A DNA stretch of 38,800 bases from the NCBI RefSeq assembly GCF_003696235.1, contig NZ_RFFJ01000035.1, positions 1-38,800 on the forward strand, given 5' to 3'. The stretch is from Streptomyces triticirhizae (lineage in GTDB: Bacteria; Actinomycetota; Actinomycetes; Streptomycetales; Streptomycetaceae). The notes beneath the pieces were generated by a model that had not been told where the DNA came from, searched no databases, and was given only the letters and a program-made list of their open reading frames with translations. Below are positions 30,726 to 38,027 of the stretch, piece after piece. Each line of letters starts with the position of its first letter. The stretch's first letter is position 1. Both the position numbers and the translations under genes were made by a program.

Positions 30726-31490
30726 TCAGCCGCCGAACGCGATGGTGTACTCCAGGCGCCAACGGTCCCCGGGGACAACGGTGTCCGAGGTCTCCACGGC
30801 GCGGTCGTCCGCGTCGTAGTGGGTGCGTTCGACGGCCGTCACGCACTGGCCGGGCGAGCAGCCGAGGGCCTCAGCCTCGGCCCCCGTCGCCGGCCGAGAG
30901 CCGACGACCTCGCGGGCCCGCACCACCCGGATTCCGATGGCGGCGAACCGGCCGCGCACCCCGCGCCGCGCGTAGGGGCCGCGTTCGGGGAAGGCCACGT
31001 CCGTGCCCTCGGTGAGGGCCAACGGCTCCCAGCTGGTGGACAGTTGCAGCGGCCGCCGGTCGGCCAGGTACTCGTACTGGGTGCACATCAGCGGCTCCCC
31101 ATGGGGCACGCCGAGCCGCTCGGCGATGCCGGGCGGGGCGACCGTGGGCGTGGAGACCGCCTCCCAGGTGATCTCGGGCTGCTCGCTCAACTCGCCGACC
31201 AGCGCGGTGACTCCGGCGGCCAGCGGGGAGTCCACGGCGTCCGTGGAGCGCAGCAGCGCGCCGATGGGGGCGCGGTCGCTGACGAAGACCCCGCGCCCGA
31301 ACTGGCCGGTGGCGTACCCCGCCGCCTTGAGGACGCGCACGGCGCGGTCAACGGTCTGGTCGCTGGCCCCGTAGGTCCGCTTCAGCTCGGCCCGGGAGGG
31401 GATGCGCGCCCCCACAGGCAGGGCTCCCTCGTCGATCTGTCGACGCAGATCGTCCGCGATGCGCTGGTACATCGGCCGGCTGTCGGCCAT
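30726..31490 (-). CDS. GntR-family regulator with UTRA domain
   Basis: Product of 254 residues. Residues ~5-72 are the winged helix of the HutC branch (PMYQRIADDLRRQIDEGAL, GARIPSRAELKRTYGASDQT, VDRAVRVLKAAGYATGQFGR). The remainder is a UTRA ligand-binding domain (WEAVSTPTVAPPGIAERLGV, VPHGEPLMCTQYEYLADRRP, QLSTSWEPLAL, and AEALGCSPGQCVTAVERTHY). Such regulators usually bind sugar or amino-acid metabolites. GGAAGGGAG precedes the ATG. No operon partner is obvious, as the next gene on its strand lies 65 bp upstream and is an unassigned membrane protein. Confidence 0.92.
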   Translation of the reverse strand: MADSRPMYQRIADDLRRQIDEGALPVGARIPSRAELKRTYGASDQTVDRAVRVLKAAGYATGQFGRGVFVSDRAPIGALLRSTDAVDSPLAAGVTALVGELSEQPEITWEAVSTPTVAPPGIAERLGVPHGEPLMCTQYEYLADRRPLQLSTSWEPLALTEGTDVAFPERGPYARRGVRGRFAAIGIRVVRAREVVGSRPATGAEAEALGCSPGQCVTAVERTHYDADDRAVETSDTVVPGDRWRLEYTIAFGG

Positions 31491-31555
31491 CCAGGAACTC
31501 CCTTCCACGGCCACGAGGCGTACGTACCCGCTCGCACAGGCTACGTCACACCGCG

Positions 31556-32296
31556 TCAGAGTTCCTTACTGGTGGTGAGCCCCGGCGGTCGGGTGGTGGC
31601 CGCCTTGGTCACGTCGGCGACCAGTTCCACCACATCCGCGCCATATGCCTGGGAGTTGACGACCTTGAGCAGCAGGCAGAACGTGCCGGAGGAGCCGTGC
31701 TTGCGGGCCAGCCTCGTGTGGTGCCTGGCCAGATAGCGGGTGGCCGCCTGGTTGGTGACCGAGCGCTGGCCGCAGGCCAGGAAGACCGGGCGGTCGCCCT
31801 CGCCGGCGGTCAGCCGGGCGAGCAGGACGTACTCGGCGACGCCCGGGTCGAGTCGGTAGCGCTCGCTGCCGATGTGCAGGGCCCAGCGGTCGGGCCCCTC
31901 GGCGTCTGTGTTCACCAGGACGCCCGGCAGCAGGCTGGAGAGGTGGGCCGCCGAGCGGCGGTTGGCGACGGGGCCGCCGAGGCAGAACTCGGTGCGCTCC
32001 CCGAAGCCCTGTTGGGCGGTCTCGCCGGATATCAGCTGGGCGGTGGCGCCGGAGTTCCTGATCACGGCGGCCAGCTCCAGCAGCGCCAGCACGTCGTTGC
32101 GGGCGACCGCGCCGTCGGCCGTGGTGTCGCGGCCGACGACCAGCAGGCACTCGGAGTTGTCGGGGAGCCCGAAGAAGTTCTGTTGGCGGCGGCGGGCGCG
32201 GGTGGCCAGCCGGCCGCGCAGCGCCGCTCCCAACACGAGGGCGACCAGCGCGGTGGCGGCCACCGCGATCACGAGCAGCAGCGCTTCGTCATCCAT
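31556..32296 (-). CDS. single-span membrane protein of unknown function
   Basis: Product of 246 residues that I cannot assign. An N-terminal helix (LLLVIAVAATALVALVLGAAL, ~6-26) followed by basic RGRLATRARRRQQ points to a membrane anchor with the rest in the cytoplasm. The soluble part looks alpha/beta: ECLLVVGRDTTADGA, DVLALLELAAVIRNSGATAQ, FCLGGPVANRRSAAHLSSLL, then RPVFLACGQRSVTNQAATRY and FCLLLKVVNSQAYGADVVEL. The GGPxxN turn after a strand suggests a ligand-binding loop. TAGATT (32304-32309) ends seven bases before the ATG and there is no ribosome site, so the mRNA is likely leaderless. Confidence 0.8.
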   Translation of the reverse strand: MDDEALLLVIAVAATALVALVLGAALRGRLATRARRRQQNFFGLPDNSECLLVVGRDTTADGAVARNDVLALLELAAVIRNSGATAQLISGETAQQGFGERTEFCLGGPVANRRSAAHLSSLLPGVLVNTDAEGPDRWALHIGSERYRLDPGVAEYVLLARLTAGEGDRPVFLACGQRSVTNQAATRYLARHHTRLARKHGSSGTFCLLLKVVNSQAYGADVVELVADVTKAATTRPPGLTTSKEL

Positions 32297-32413
32297 GGCC
32301 GGGAATCTACCGGCGCGGTGTGACGGGCACGAGCCCCTCCGCGCGGCAGTCCACGGGGGCGAGCGCCGGAACGCCGGGCGTGCGGTCGGTGGTTCGCGCC
32401 GTGGGGGGCGGCG

Positions 32414-33505
32414 TCACGCCATCGGGTTCCGGCCAGATGTCGGGGCGGGCGACGCGGGACCGGCCGGCGCCGGGCCCTCGGGCGCGGGCCCGTCGGGCGC
32501 GGGCTCGTCGGCGTAGCGGCGGGCCAGGCCGCGCACCGCCTCGGCGACGGCGGTGCGCAGCGCGGGCGGCCCCAGCACCTCGGCCTCGTCGCCCAGTCGC
32601 AGCAGGTCGCCGACGGCGATGCGCGTGGACTCCACGGGCAGGTCGACGACGCGCCAGCCGTGCTCGTCCGGGGGCGCGGCCTCGGCCATGGCCTGGGCGC
32701 CGGGCGCGCCGTAGAGCATGGTCAACAGCCGCCCGGCGCGCGGCGATATCCGCAGCCGCGCCGTCTGGCGGTAGCGGGCGGCCTCCAGCGCGCGGGTGGA
32801 CTCGGCCCAGTGGGCGGCGAGGTCGAAGTCGGCCGGGCGCTCGAAGCGCTCCTCGCCCAGGCGCACCTCGCCGAAGCGGGCCACCCGGTAGCCGCGCACC
32901 GACCCCTCGTCCTCTCCCGTCGCCTCCGGCCGGTGGCGGAGCGCCAGCAGGTACCAGATGCCGCTCTTGAGGACCAGGCCGAGCGGTCGCAGCTCCCGTT
33001 CGCCCGCGCCGCGCCAGCCCCGGTAGTGGGCGCGGAGGGGGCGCTGCTCCCACACGGCCCGGGCGACGGCGGCCAGTTGGGGAACGGGCTCGGACTCGCG
33101 GAACCAGCCGGGGGCGTCGAGATGGAAGCGCTGGGTGATCCGTTCGGTGCGCGCGGCCAGCTCGGCGGGCAGCGCGGCGCGCAGCTTCAGCTGGGCGGCG
33201 GCGAGTTCGGCGCCCAGCCCCAACTCCTGGGCGGCGCCGGGGACTCCGGCCAGGAAGAGCGACTCGGCCTGGCCGTCGGTGAGGCCGGTGAGCCGGGTGC
33301 GGTAGCCCTCCATCAGCCGGTATCCGCCGGCCGGGCCCCGGTCGGCGGTGACCGGGACGCCGGATGCGGCGAGAGCCTCGATGTCCCGGTAGACGGTGCG
33401 CACCGACACCTCCAGCTCAGCGGCCAGTTCGGGGGCGGTCAGCCGGCCCCGGTTCTGGAGGAGCAGAAGGAGGGAGAGCAGTCGGTCCGCGCGCATGGTT
33501 CTCAT
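32414..33505 (-). CDS. YafY/WYL-type transcriptional regulator
   Basis: Product of 363 residues. The N-terminal winged helix (DRLLSLLLLLQNRGRLTAPE, LEVSVRTVYRDIEALAASGV) and RGPAGGYRLMEGYRTRLTGL linker are typical. The WYL domain spans ~130-220, with the namesake motif degenerate (LRAHYRGWRGAG). It ends in a WCX domain (STRIAVGDLLRLGDEAEVLG, VAEAVRGLARRY) and a Pro/Ala tail. WYL domains sense small ligands or nucleic acids. An ATG at 33496 is an alternative start. It diverges from a DUF3224 gene, and a perfect 33-bp palindrome lies six bases upstream of its start codon. Confidence 0.92.
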   Translation of the reverse strand: MRTMRADRLLSLLLLLQNRGRLTAPELAAELEVSVRTVYRDIEALAASGVPVTADRGPAGGYRLMEGYRTRLTGLTDGQAESLFLAGVPGAAQELGLGAELAAAQLKLRAALPAELAARTERITQRFHLDAPGWFRESEPVPQLAAVARAVWEQRPLRAHYRGWRGAGERELRPLGLVLKSGIWYLLALRHRPEATGEDEGSVRGYRVARFGEVRLGEERFERPADFDLAAHWAESTRALEAARYRQTARLRISPRAGRLLTMLYGAPGAQAMAEAAPPDEHGWRVVDLPVESTRIAVGDLLRLGDEAEVLGPPALRTAVAEAVRGLARRYADEPAPDGPAPEGPAPAGPASPAPTSGRNPMA

Positions 33506-33510
33506 TGTGC

Positions 33511-33543
33511 CGCTGTACCTGACAGAAGATGTCAGGTACAGCG
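33511..33543. promoter_or_regulatory. 33-bp palindromic operator between WYL regulator and DUF3224
   Basis: Arms CGCTGTACCTGACA (33511-33524) and TGTCAGGTACAGCG (33530-33543) are exact complements around a GAAGA centre. It is 5 bp from the regulator's start codon and 88 bp from the DUF3224 start, well placed for autorepression and control of the neighbour. Confidence 0.88.
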
Positions 33544-33631
33544 ATGAGAGTGGTCACCGCACAGCGCGGAACGGGCAGTTCCGCGCAGTTTCGGCAGAAC
33601 GTCATGAGTTCGGAAGAGACCAGGAGAGACT

Positions 33632-34087
33632 GTGCCCAGCACCCCGATCGACCAGGCCATCGCGACCCACGCACACCAGCTCACCGGCACCTTCTCCTTC
33701 GCCGACTGGCAGGAGCGCGCGCTGACCCCCGAGGGCGCCGAGGGGCCCCGGCTCGCCCAGGCCACGGTCACCAACCACTTCTCCGGCGGCGTGGAGGCGG
33801 CGGACACCGTCTGTGACTACGCGATCGTCTACACCCACGGGCGGGCGGGCAGCTTCACCGGGCTTGAGCTGCTGACCGGCACGGTGGACGGCCGCACCGG
33901 CACCTTCGTCTTGGAGGAGCGCGGCTCCTTCACCGAGGACGGCTCGGTGACCTGCGAACTCACCGTGGTGCCCGGCAGCGGCACGGGCGAGCTGGCCGGG
34001 CTGACCGGGGCGGGCGGCTTCGTCTACCGGGCGGGTACCAAGGAAGTTCCCTACACGTTCGGCTACACCCTGCCCGAGGGCGACTGA
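33632..34087 (+). CDS. DUF3224-family protein
   Basis: Product of 151 residues, predicted all-beta and soluble (HQLTGTFSFADWQERALTPE, FSGGVEAADTVCDYAIVYTH, FTGLELLTGTVDGRTGTFVL, LTVVPGSGTGELAGLTGAGG). DUF3224 proteins have an allene-oxide-cyclase-like barrel pattern and no established function. The GTG start at 33632 has AGGAGAG six bases upstream. It is divergent from the WYL regulator and probably its regulated target through the shared palindrome. Confidence 0.88.
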   Translation: MPSTPIDQAIATHAHQLTGTFSFADWQERALTPEGAEGPRLAQATVTNHFSGGVEAADTVCDYAIVYTHGRAGSFTGLELLTGTVDGRTGTFVLEERGSFTEDGSVTCELTVVPGSGTGELAGLTGAGGFVYRAGTKEVPYTFGYTLPEGD

Positions 34088-34120
34088 CCGACCCCGGGGA
34101 GTCGCGGGGGTCCGTCGGCC

Positions 34121-34146
34121 GGGTAGTCCGGCCGGCGGGCGGGTAC
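34121..34146 (+). promoter_or_regulatory. SigB-type stress promoter
   Basis: GGGT (34121-34124), 16 bases, then GGGTAC (34141-34146) fits the S. coelicolor SigB consensus GNNT-N14-16-GGGTAY as I recall it. A transcript would begin near 34153, about 33 bases before the general stress protein gene. Confidence 0.6.
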
Positions 34147-34185
34147 TCGGGGCGTTCGGGAAGCGCAACGGAAGGGAGCCGTCCG

Positions 34186-34692
34186 ATGTCCCGGATGTCG
34201 ATGTTCCAGCAGGTCCCGGTCGAGGACGCGAGCGCGGCCGCCGGCCGGCCCGTGGTGGGTTCCTATCCCGACTACCCGCGCGCCCAGCGGGCCGTGGACT
34301 TCCTCTCCGACAACCGCTTCCCCGTGGAGCGAACCGCCATCGTGGGCACGGACCTGCGCATGGTGGAGACGGTGCTCGGCCGGCTCACCCGAGGCCGGGC
34401 GGCCGGCGCGGGGGCCGGGGCCGGCGCCTGGTTCGGCCTGCTGGTGGGACTGCTGCTGTCGCTCTTCGCGGAGAGCGGGGCCAGCGTCGTGCTGCTGATC
34501 CTCAGCGGTGTGGTCTATGGCGCGGTCTTCGGGGCGATCTTCGGCTTCGTGGGCCAGGCGATGACGGGAGGCCGACGCGACTTCGCCTCGCGCAGCCGGA
34601 TCGTCGCCGCCCACTACGACGTCGTCGCCGACGAGGAGGTCGCGGAGGACGCCAGAAACCAGTTGACCAAGCTGGGGTGGCGGGAGAGTTGA
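34186..34692 (+). CDS. general stress protein (YflT/GsiB-17M-like)
   Basis: Product of 168 residues. VVGSYPDYPRAQRAVDFLSD and FPVERTAIVGTDLRMVETVL form the N-terminal module of the general-stress-protein 17M family. A Gly/Ala-rich hydrophobic hairpin follows (AGAGAGAWFGLLVGLLLSLF and LLILSGVVYGAVFGAIFGFV), and the C-terminus (IVAAHYDVVADEEVAEDARN) folds back in the same module. It is probably membrane-associated. GAAGGGAG precedes the ATG, and the upstream promoter matches stress sigma factor SigB, which agrees with the family. Confidence 0.9.
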   Translation: MSRMSMFQQVPVEDASAAAGRPVVGSYPDYPRAQRAVDFLSDNRFPVERTAIVGTDLRMVETVLGRLTRGRAAGAGAGAGAWFGLLVGLLLSLFAESGASVVLLILSGVVYGAVFGAIFGFVGQAMTGGRRDFASRSRIVAAHYDVVADEEVAEDARNQLTKLGWRES

Positions 34693-34719
34693 CGCTCCGC
34701 CCGCCCGGCGCCCGTTCCC

Positions 34720-34776
34720 CAGCCGGTGAGGGTGGCCTCAGCCGGTGAAGGTGGCCTCAGCCGGTGAGGGTGGCCT
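34720..34776. repeat. three 19-bp tandem repeats across the methyltransferase stop codon
   Basis: cagccggtgagggtggcct occurs at 34720-34738, 34739-34757 (one base changed) and 34758-34776. The last copy encodes the C-terminal ATLTG and, with the junction base at 34757, the stop codon of the minus-strand methyltransferase. The other two lie in the spacer and repeat that stop. Confidence 0.9.
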
Positions 34777-35569
34777 TCCACAGCTCCTCGCTGGGCCACC
34801 GCCTGGCCCAGGACGCGGTGACCTCCGGGTAGTCGCGCGCGCCGGCCCCCGGCGCCGGGACCTCGATCAGGTCGTCCACGGTGAAGCCGTTCTCCCGCAG
34901 CAGCCGGACCAGGTCGCCGTGCGGGAGCGTGAACTCGACGCCGCCACCGTGCGGCAGCCGGTGACCGCCGAAGTAGGGCCGCAGCAGCCGCTCCTCCGCC
35001 GGCCCGTCCTCGGGCCGGCAGGCCGCGAAGAACGGGGAGCGCCGGCTGAACGCGAGCCGCCCGCCCGGCTCCAGCAGCCGGGCGGCCTCGGGTATCCAGC
35101 GGTACGGGTCGCACCAGAGCGAGGCCCCGTAGTCGCTGATCGCCAGCGCGAACCGGCCGTCGCGCAGCGGCACCCGCTCGGCGTCCGCGAGCAACAGGGC
35201 GATGTCGAGGCCGAATTCGGCCCGCAGGGCGCGGGCGGTCGCCAACTGCGCGGCCGAGAGATCGACTCCGACCGGGCGTGCTCCCATTCTGGCCAGCCAG
35301 GCGGACACATAACCCGTTCCACAGCCGAGTTCGACCACATCCCGACCGGAGATGTCCTCGGGGATCAGCCGGGCCCGGGACTCGGGGGTCGCCCACAGGC
35401 CCCAGGTGGGCTCGCGCTGCTCCCAGTGGGCCCGGGCCAACGGGGCGTGGTAGGCGGCGCGTTCCTCGTCCCAGTGGGTTCGGTTGCGCGCGATGTGGTC
35501 GGCGGTCGCGGCGTCCGGGCCGGCGTCGGCGCCGGCGTTCCCTCTGGTGGTCATCCGCTTGGTGGTCAT
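34757..35569 (-). CDS. class I SAM-dependent methyltransferase
   Basis: Product of 270 residues. Motif I is DVVELGCGTGYVSAWLARMG with the acidic VGVDLSAAQL after it. It continues with LLLADAERVPLRDGRFALAI, YRWIPEAARLLEPGGRLAFS and FTLPHGDLVRLLRENGF. The region before motif I (HIARNRTHWDEERAAYHAPL) is that of a common streptomycete family annotated only as methyltransferase. The substrate is unknown. A second ATG at 35554 repeats the MTTxR opening and could be the start. It is convergent with the stress-protein gene. Confidence 0.9.
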   Translation of the reverse strand: MTTKRMTTRGNAGADAGPDAATADHIARNRTHWDEERAAYHAPLARAHWEQREPTWGLWATPESRARLIPEDISGRDVVELGCGTGYVSAWLARMGARPVGVDLSAAQLATARALRAEFGLDIALLLADAERVPLRDGRFALAISDYGASLWCDPYRWIPEAARLLEPGGRLAFSRRSPFFAACRPEDGPAEERLLRPYFGGHRLPHGGGVEFTLPHGDLVRLLRENGFTVDDLIEVPAPGAGARDYPEVTASWARRWPSEELWKATLTG

Positions 35570-35653
35570 CCGCCCATCCCACCGGCTCGGTCGGGATGGG
35601 GCAACAGCGTTACGCCGTGTCCCCCGGGACGTGCGGGCCCCGGGGGCGCGCGC

Positions 35654-36475
35654 TCAGCGGGGCGTGCGCAGGCGCAGGCTGTGCATTCCGCCGTCAACGG
35701 GGAGCGCGGTGCCGGTCACCGCGCCGGCGCCGGGGCCGGCCAACTGGGCGATGGCCTCGGCCACTTCGACGGCGGCGACCAGGCGCCCGGTCGGCTGGCG
35801 CGCCTCCAGCGCCGCGCGTTCCGCCGCCGGGTCGTCGGCGGCGGCCAGCAGCCGTCCCACCCAGGGGGTGTCGACGGTGCCGGGGTTGACGCAGTTGACC
35901 CGGATGCCCTGCGGCAGCAGATCGGCCGCCGTGGCCCTGGTCAGGGCCAACAGCGCGCCCTTGGTCGCCGAGTAGAGCGCGCGGTCGGGCAGCCCCGTGG
36001 TGGCCGCGACCGAGCAGGTGTTGACGATCGCGGCGGCCGGGGAGCGGCGCAGCCAGGGCAGCGCGGCGCGGGTCACGCGCACGACGCCCAACAGGTTGAC
36101 GTCGAGAACCCGGTGCCACTCCTCGTCCGGGTTGTCCTCGATGGTGCCGGCGGCGCCGATGCCCGCGTTGTTCACCAGGATGTCCACGCCGCCGAGCGCC
36201 TCGGCGGCGGCCGACACCGCCCGCCGCACCGAGGCGTCGTCGGTCACGTCGGCCGACAGGCCGAGCAGCGGCTGGGGCACCTCGGGGTTGAGGTCGAGGC
36301 AGGCGACGCGCGCGCCGCGTTCGGACAGCAGCGTGGCGGTGGCCAGGCCGATGCCGGAGGCGCCGCCGGTGACCAGGGCGGTCAGGCCGGCGAACGGGCG
36401 CCCGGCCTCGGGCGGTGCGGGGCTGGGGTCGGCGGGCGGGGTCGGGTCGGTCGACGGGGTCGGGTCGGCGGTCAC
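35654..36475 (-). CDS. SDR oxidoreductase, probably 2-keto-3-deoxy-L-fuconate dehydrogenase
   Basis: Product of 273 residues. After a Pro/Thr-rich leader of ~25 residues comes the short-chain dehydrogenase core: [15 protein letters not shown] (cofactor loop), ACLDLNPE (Asp, so NAD), LVNNAGIG, catalytic Ser in [10 protein letters not shown] and YSATKGALL (Tyr, Lys), then [12 protein letters not shown]. The GTG start overlaps the L-fuconate dehydratase stop by four bases (GTGA), so they are coupled. In Xanthomonas the SDR partner of FucD oxidises 2-keto-3-deoxy-L-fuconate; the same step is inferred here from position. L-fucose dehydrogenase is the alternative. Confidence 0.85.
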   Translation of the reverse strand: MTADPTPSTDPTPPADPSPAPPEAGRPFAGLTALVTGGASGIGLATATLLSERGARVACLDLNPEVPQPLLGLSADVTDDASVRRAVSAAAEALGGVDILVNNAGIGAAGTIEDNPDEEWHRVLDVNLLGVVRVTRAALPWLRRSPAAAIVNTCSVAATTGLPDRALYSATKGALLALTRATAADLLPQGIRVNCVNPGTVDTPWVGRLLAAADDPAAERAALEARQPTGRLVAAVEVAEAIAQLAGPGAGAVTGTALPVDGGMHSLRLRTPR

Positions 36476-37773
36476 GGAAGCTCCCTCCAGACGGGGCCCT
36501 CGGGGTAGCGGTGCGCGGCGACCGACTCGGGGCGCAACTCGGCGCCGAGGCCCGGTGTCAGTGGCGCGAGGTAGTGTCCATCACGCAGGGTGACCGGAGC
36601 GGTGAAGTGTTCGTGGAGGTGGTCGACATACTCGATGACCCGGTTCTCGGTGGTCCCACTGACCGCCACATAGTCGAACATGGCGAGGTGCTGCACCATC
36701 TCGCACAGGCCCACGCCACCGGCGTGCGGGCACACGGGGACGCCGAACCTGGCGGCCAGCAGCAGGATCGCGACGTTCTCCGTGACGCCGGCCACGCGGG
36801 ACGCGTCGAGCTGGAGCACGTCGATCGCCCCGGCCTGGAGCAGCTGCTTGAACATCACCTGGTTCTGGCAGTGTTCGCCGGTGGCCACCCGGATCGGGGC
36901 GACGGCGCGGCGGATGGCGGCGTGGCCCATGATGTCGTCGGGCGAGGTGGGTTCCTCGATCCAGTAGGGATCGAGGGGCGCCAGCGGGCGCAGCCAGTCG
37001 ATGGCCTCGGCCACGCCCCACGCCTGGTTGGCGTCGATGGCGATGCGAACGTCGGGGCCCACGGCCTCCCGCGCCAGGCTCAGCCGCCGCCGATCGGCCT
37101 CGGCGTCGGCCCCCACCTTCAGCTTGATCTGGCGGAAGCCGTCGGCCACGGCCTCCCTGGCGAGCCGGACGAGCTTCTCGTCGGTGTAGCCGAGCCAGCC
37201 GGGGGTGGTGGTGTAGGCGGGAAAGCCGCGCTCCAGGAGGCGCCTGGTGCGCTCTTCGCGCCCGGGGGCGGCGCCCCGCAGGATGTCGAGCGCCTCCTCG
37301 GGGGTGAGGGCGTCCCGTAGATAGCGGAAGTCGACGAGGGAGACGAGCTGTTCGGGGCTCATCTCGGCGAGCAGCCGCCACACCGGCTTGCCGGCGAGCC
37401 GGCCGGCGAGGTCCCAGAGGGCGTTGTCGACGGCTGCGGCGGCCATGTGGATCACGCCCTTGGCCGGGCCGAGCCAACGGAGTTGGCTGTCGCCGACCAG
37501 TTCGCGGTTGAACGCCCCCGGATCGGCGAGGAGTTCGGCGACCGACCGGCCGACGACCAGGGGCCTCAGCGCGGCGACGGCGGCGGCCTGGACCTCGTTG
37601 CCCCGACCGACGGTGAAGGCGAGGCCGTGGCCCTGGGCGCTGTCGCTGGTGCGGATCGTGACATAGGTGGCGGAGTAGTCGGGTTCGGGATTCATGGCGT
37701 CGGAGCCGTCCAGCTCCCGTGAGGTGGGGAACCGGACGTCCGAGACGTCCAACGAGACGATCTGCTCAGTCAT
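36472..37773 (-). CDS. fucD: L-fuconate dehydratase (enolase superfamily)
   Basis: Product of 433 residues. It removes water from L-fuconate to give 2-keto-3-deoxy-L-fuconate in the non-phosphorylated L-fucose pathway. The catalytic set is complete: IKLKVGAD (Lys217, Lys219), [20 protein letters not shown] and VATGEHCQN (the three Mg ligands), and [11 protein letters not shown] (His), at spacings like Xanthomonas FucD, where I recall Lys218/220. The opening [20 protein letters not shown] is diagnostic of the family. The ATG at 37773 has a weak GGCAGG site. It is first gene of an operon with the SDR and lies divergent from the FadR-type regulator. Confidence 0.93.
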   Translation of the reverse strand: MTEQIVSLDVSDVRFPTSRELDGSDAMNPEPDYSATYVTIRTSDSAQGHGLAFTVGRGNEVQAAAVAALRPLVVGRSVAELLADPGAFNRELVGDSQLRWLGPAKGVIHMAAAAVDNALWDLAGRLAGKPVWRLLAEMSPEQLVSLVDFRYLRDALTPEEALDILRGAAPGREERTRRLLERGFPAYTTTPGWLGYTDEKLVRLAREAVADGFRQIKLKVGADAEADRRRLSLAREAVGPDVRIAIDANQAWGVAEAIDWLRPLAPLDPYWIEEPTSPDDIMGHAAIRRAVAPIRVATGEHCQNQVMFKQLLQAGAIDVLQLDASRVAGVTENVAILLLAARFGVPVCPHAGGVGLCEMVQHLAMFDYVAVSGTTENRVIEYVDHLHEHFTAPVTLRDGHYLAPLTPGLGAELRPESVAAHRYPEGPVWRELP

Positions 37774-38027
37774 GGGGCCTGCCGGGCTGGTGGTGGTGGT
37801 TGTCGTGTCCCGGGGCTCCGGGGGCGGCGGCTCCACCCCCGGAGAGAGCCAAGACATGGGATCTATTGATAGGCCCGACGGTCCCCGCCGTCCAGCCCTG
37901 GCCACAACGCCGCTGGTTACCGGACTCAACAAACGTTCCTCGGGGCACAGGACATCACACCCTCTCGCCGAAGGTGGGATCTTTCTGTTAGGGTCCTGGC
38001 GTCCAAGGCCCTTGCGAGGTTGAGCAG
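37774..38027. other. divergent control region between fucD and the FadR-type gene
   Basis: The 254 bp contain no gene. Candidate elements are CTAT-tg-ATAG (about 37863-37872), a GGT-t-ACC dyad near 37915, which resembles the T-GGT-n-ACC-A core of FadR-branch operators, and TAGGGT (37989-37994) as a -10 for the regulator. None is strong alone. Confidence 0.35.
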
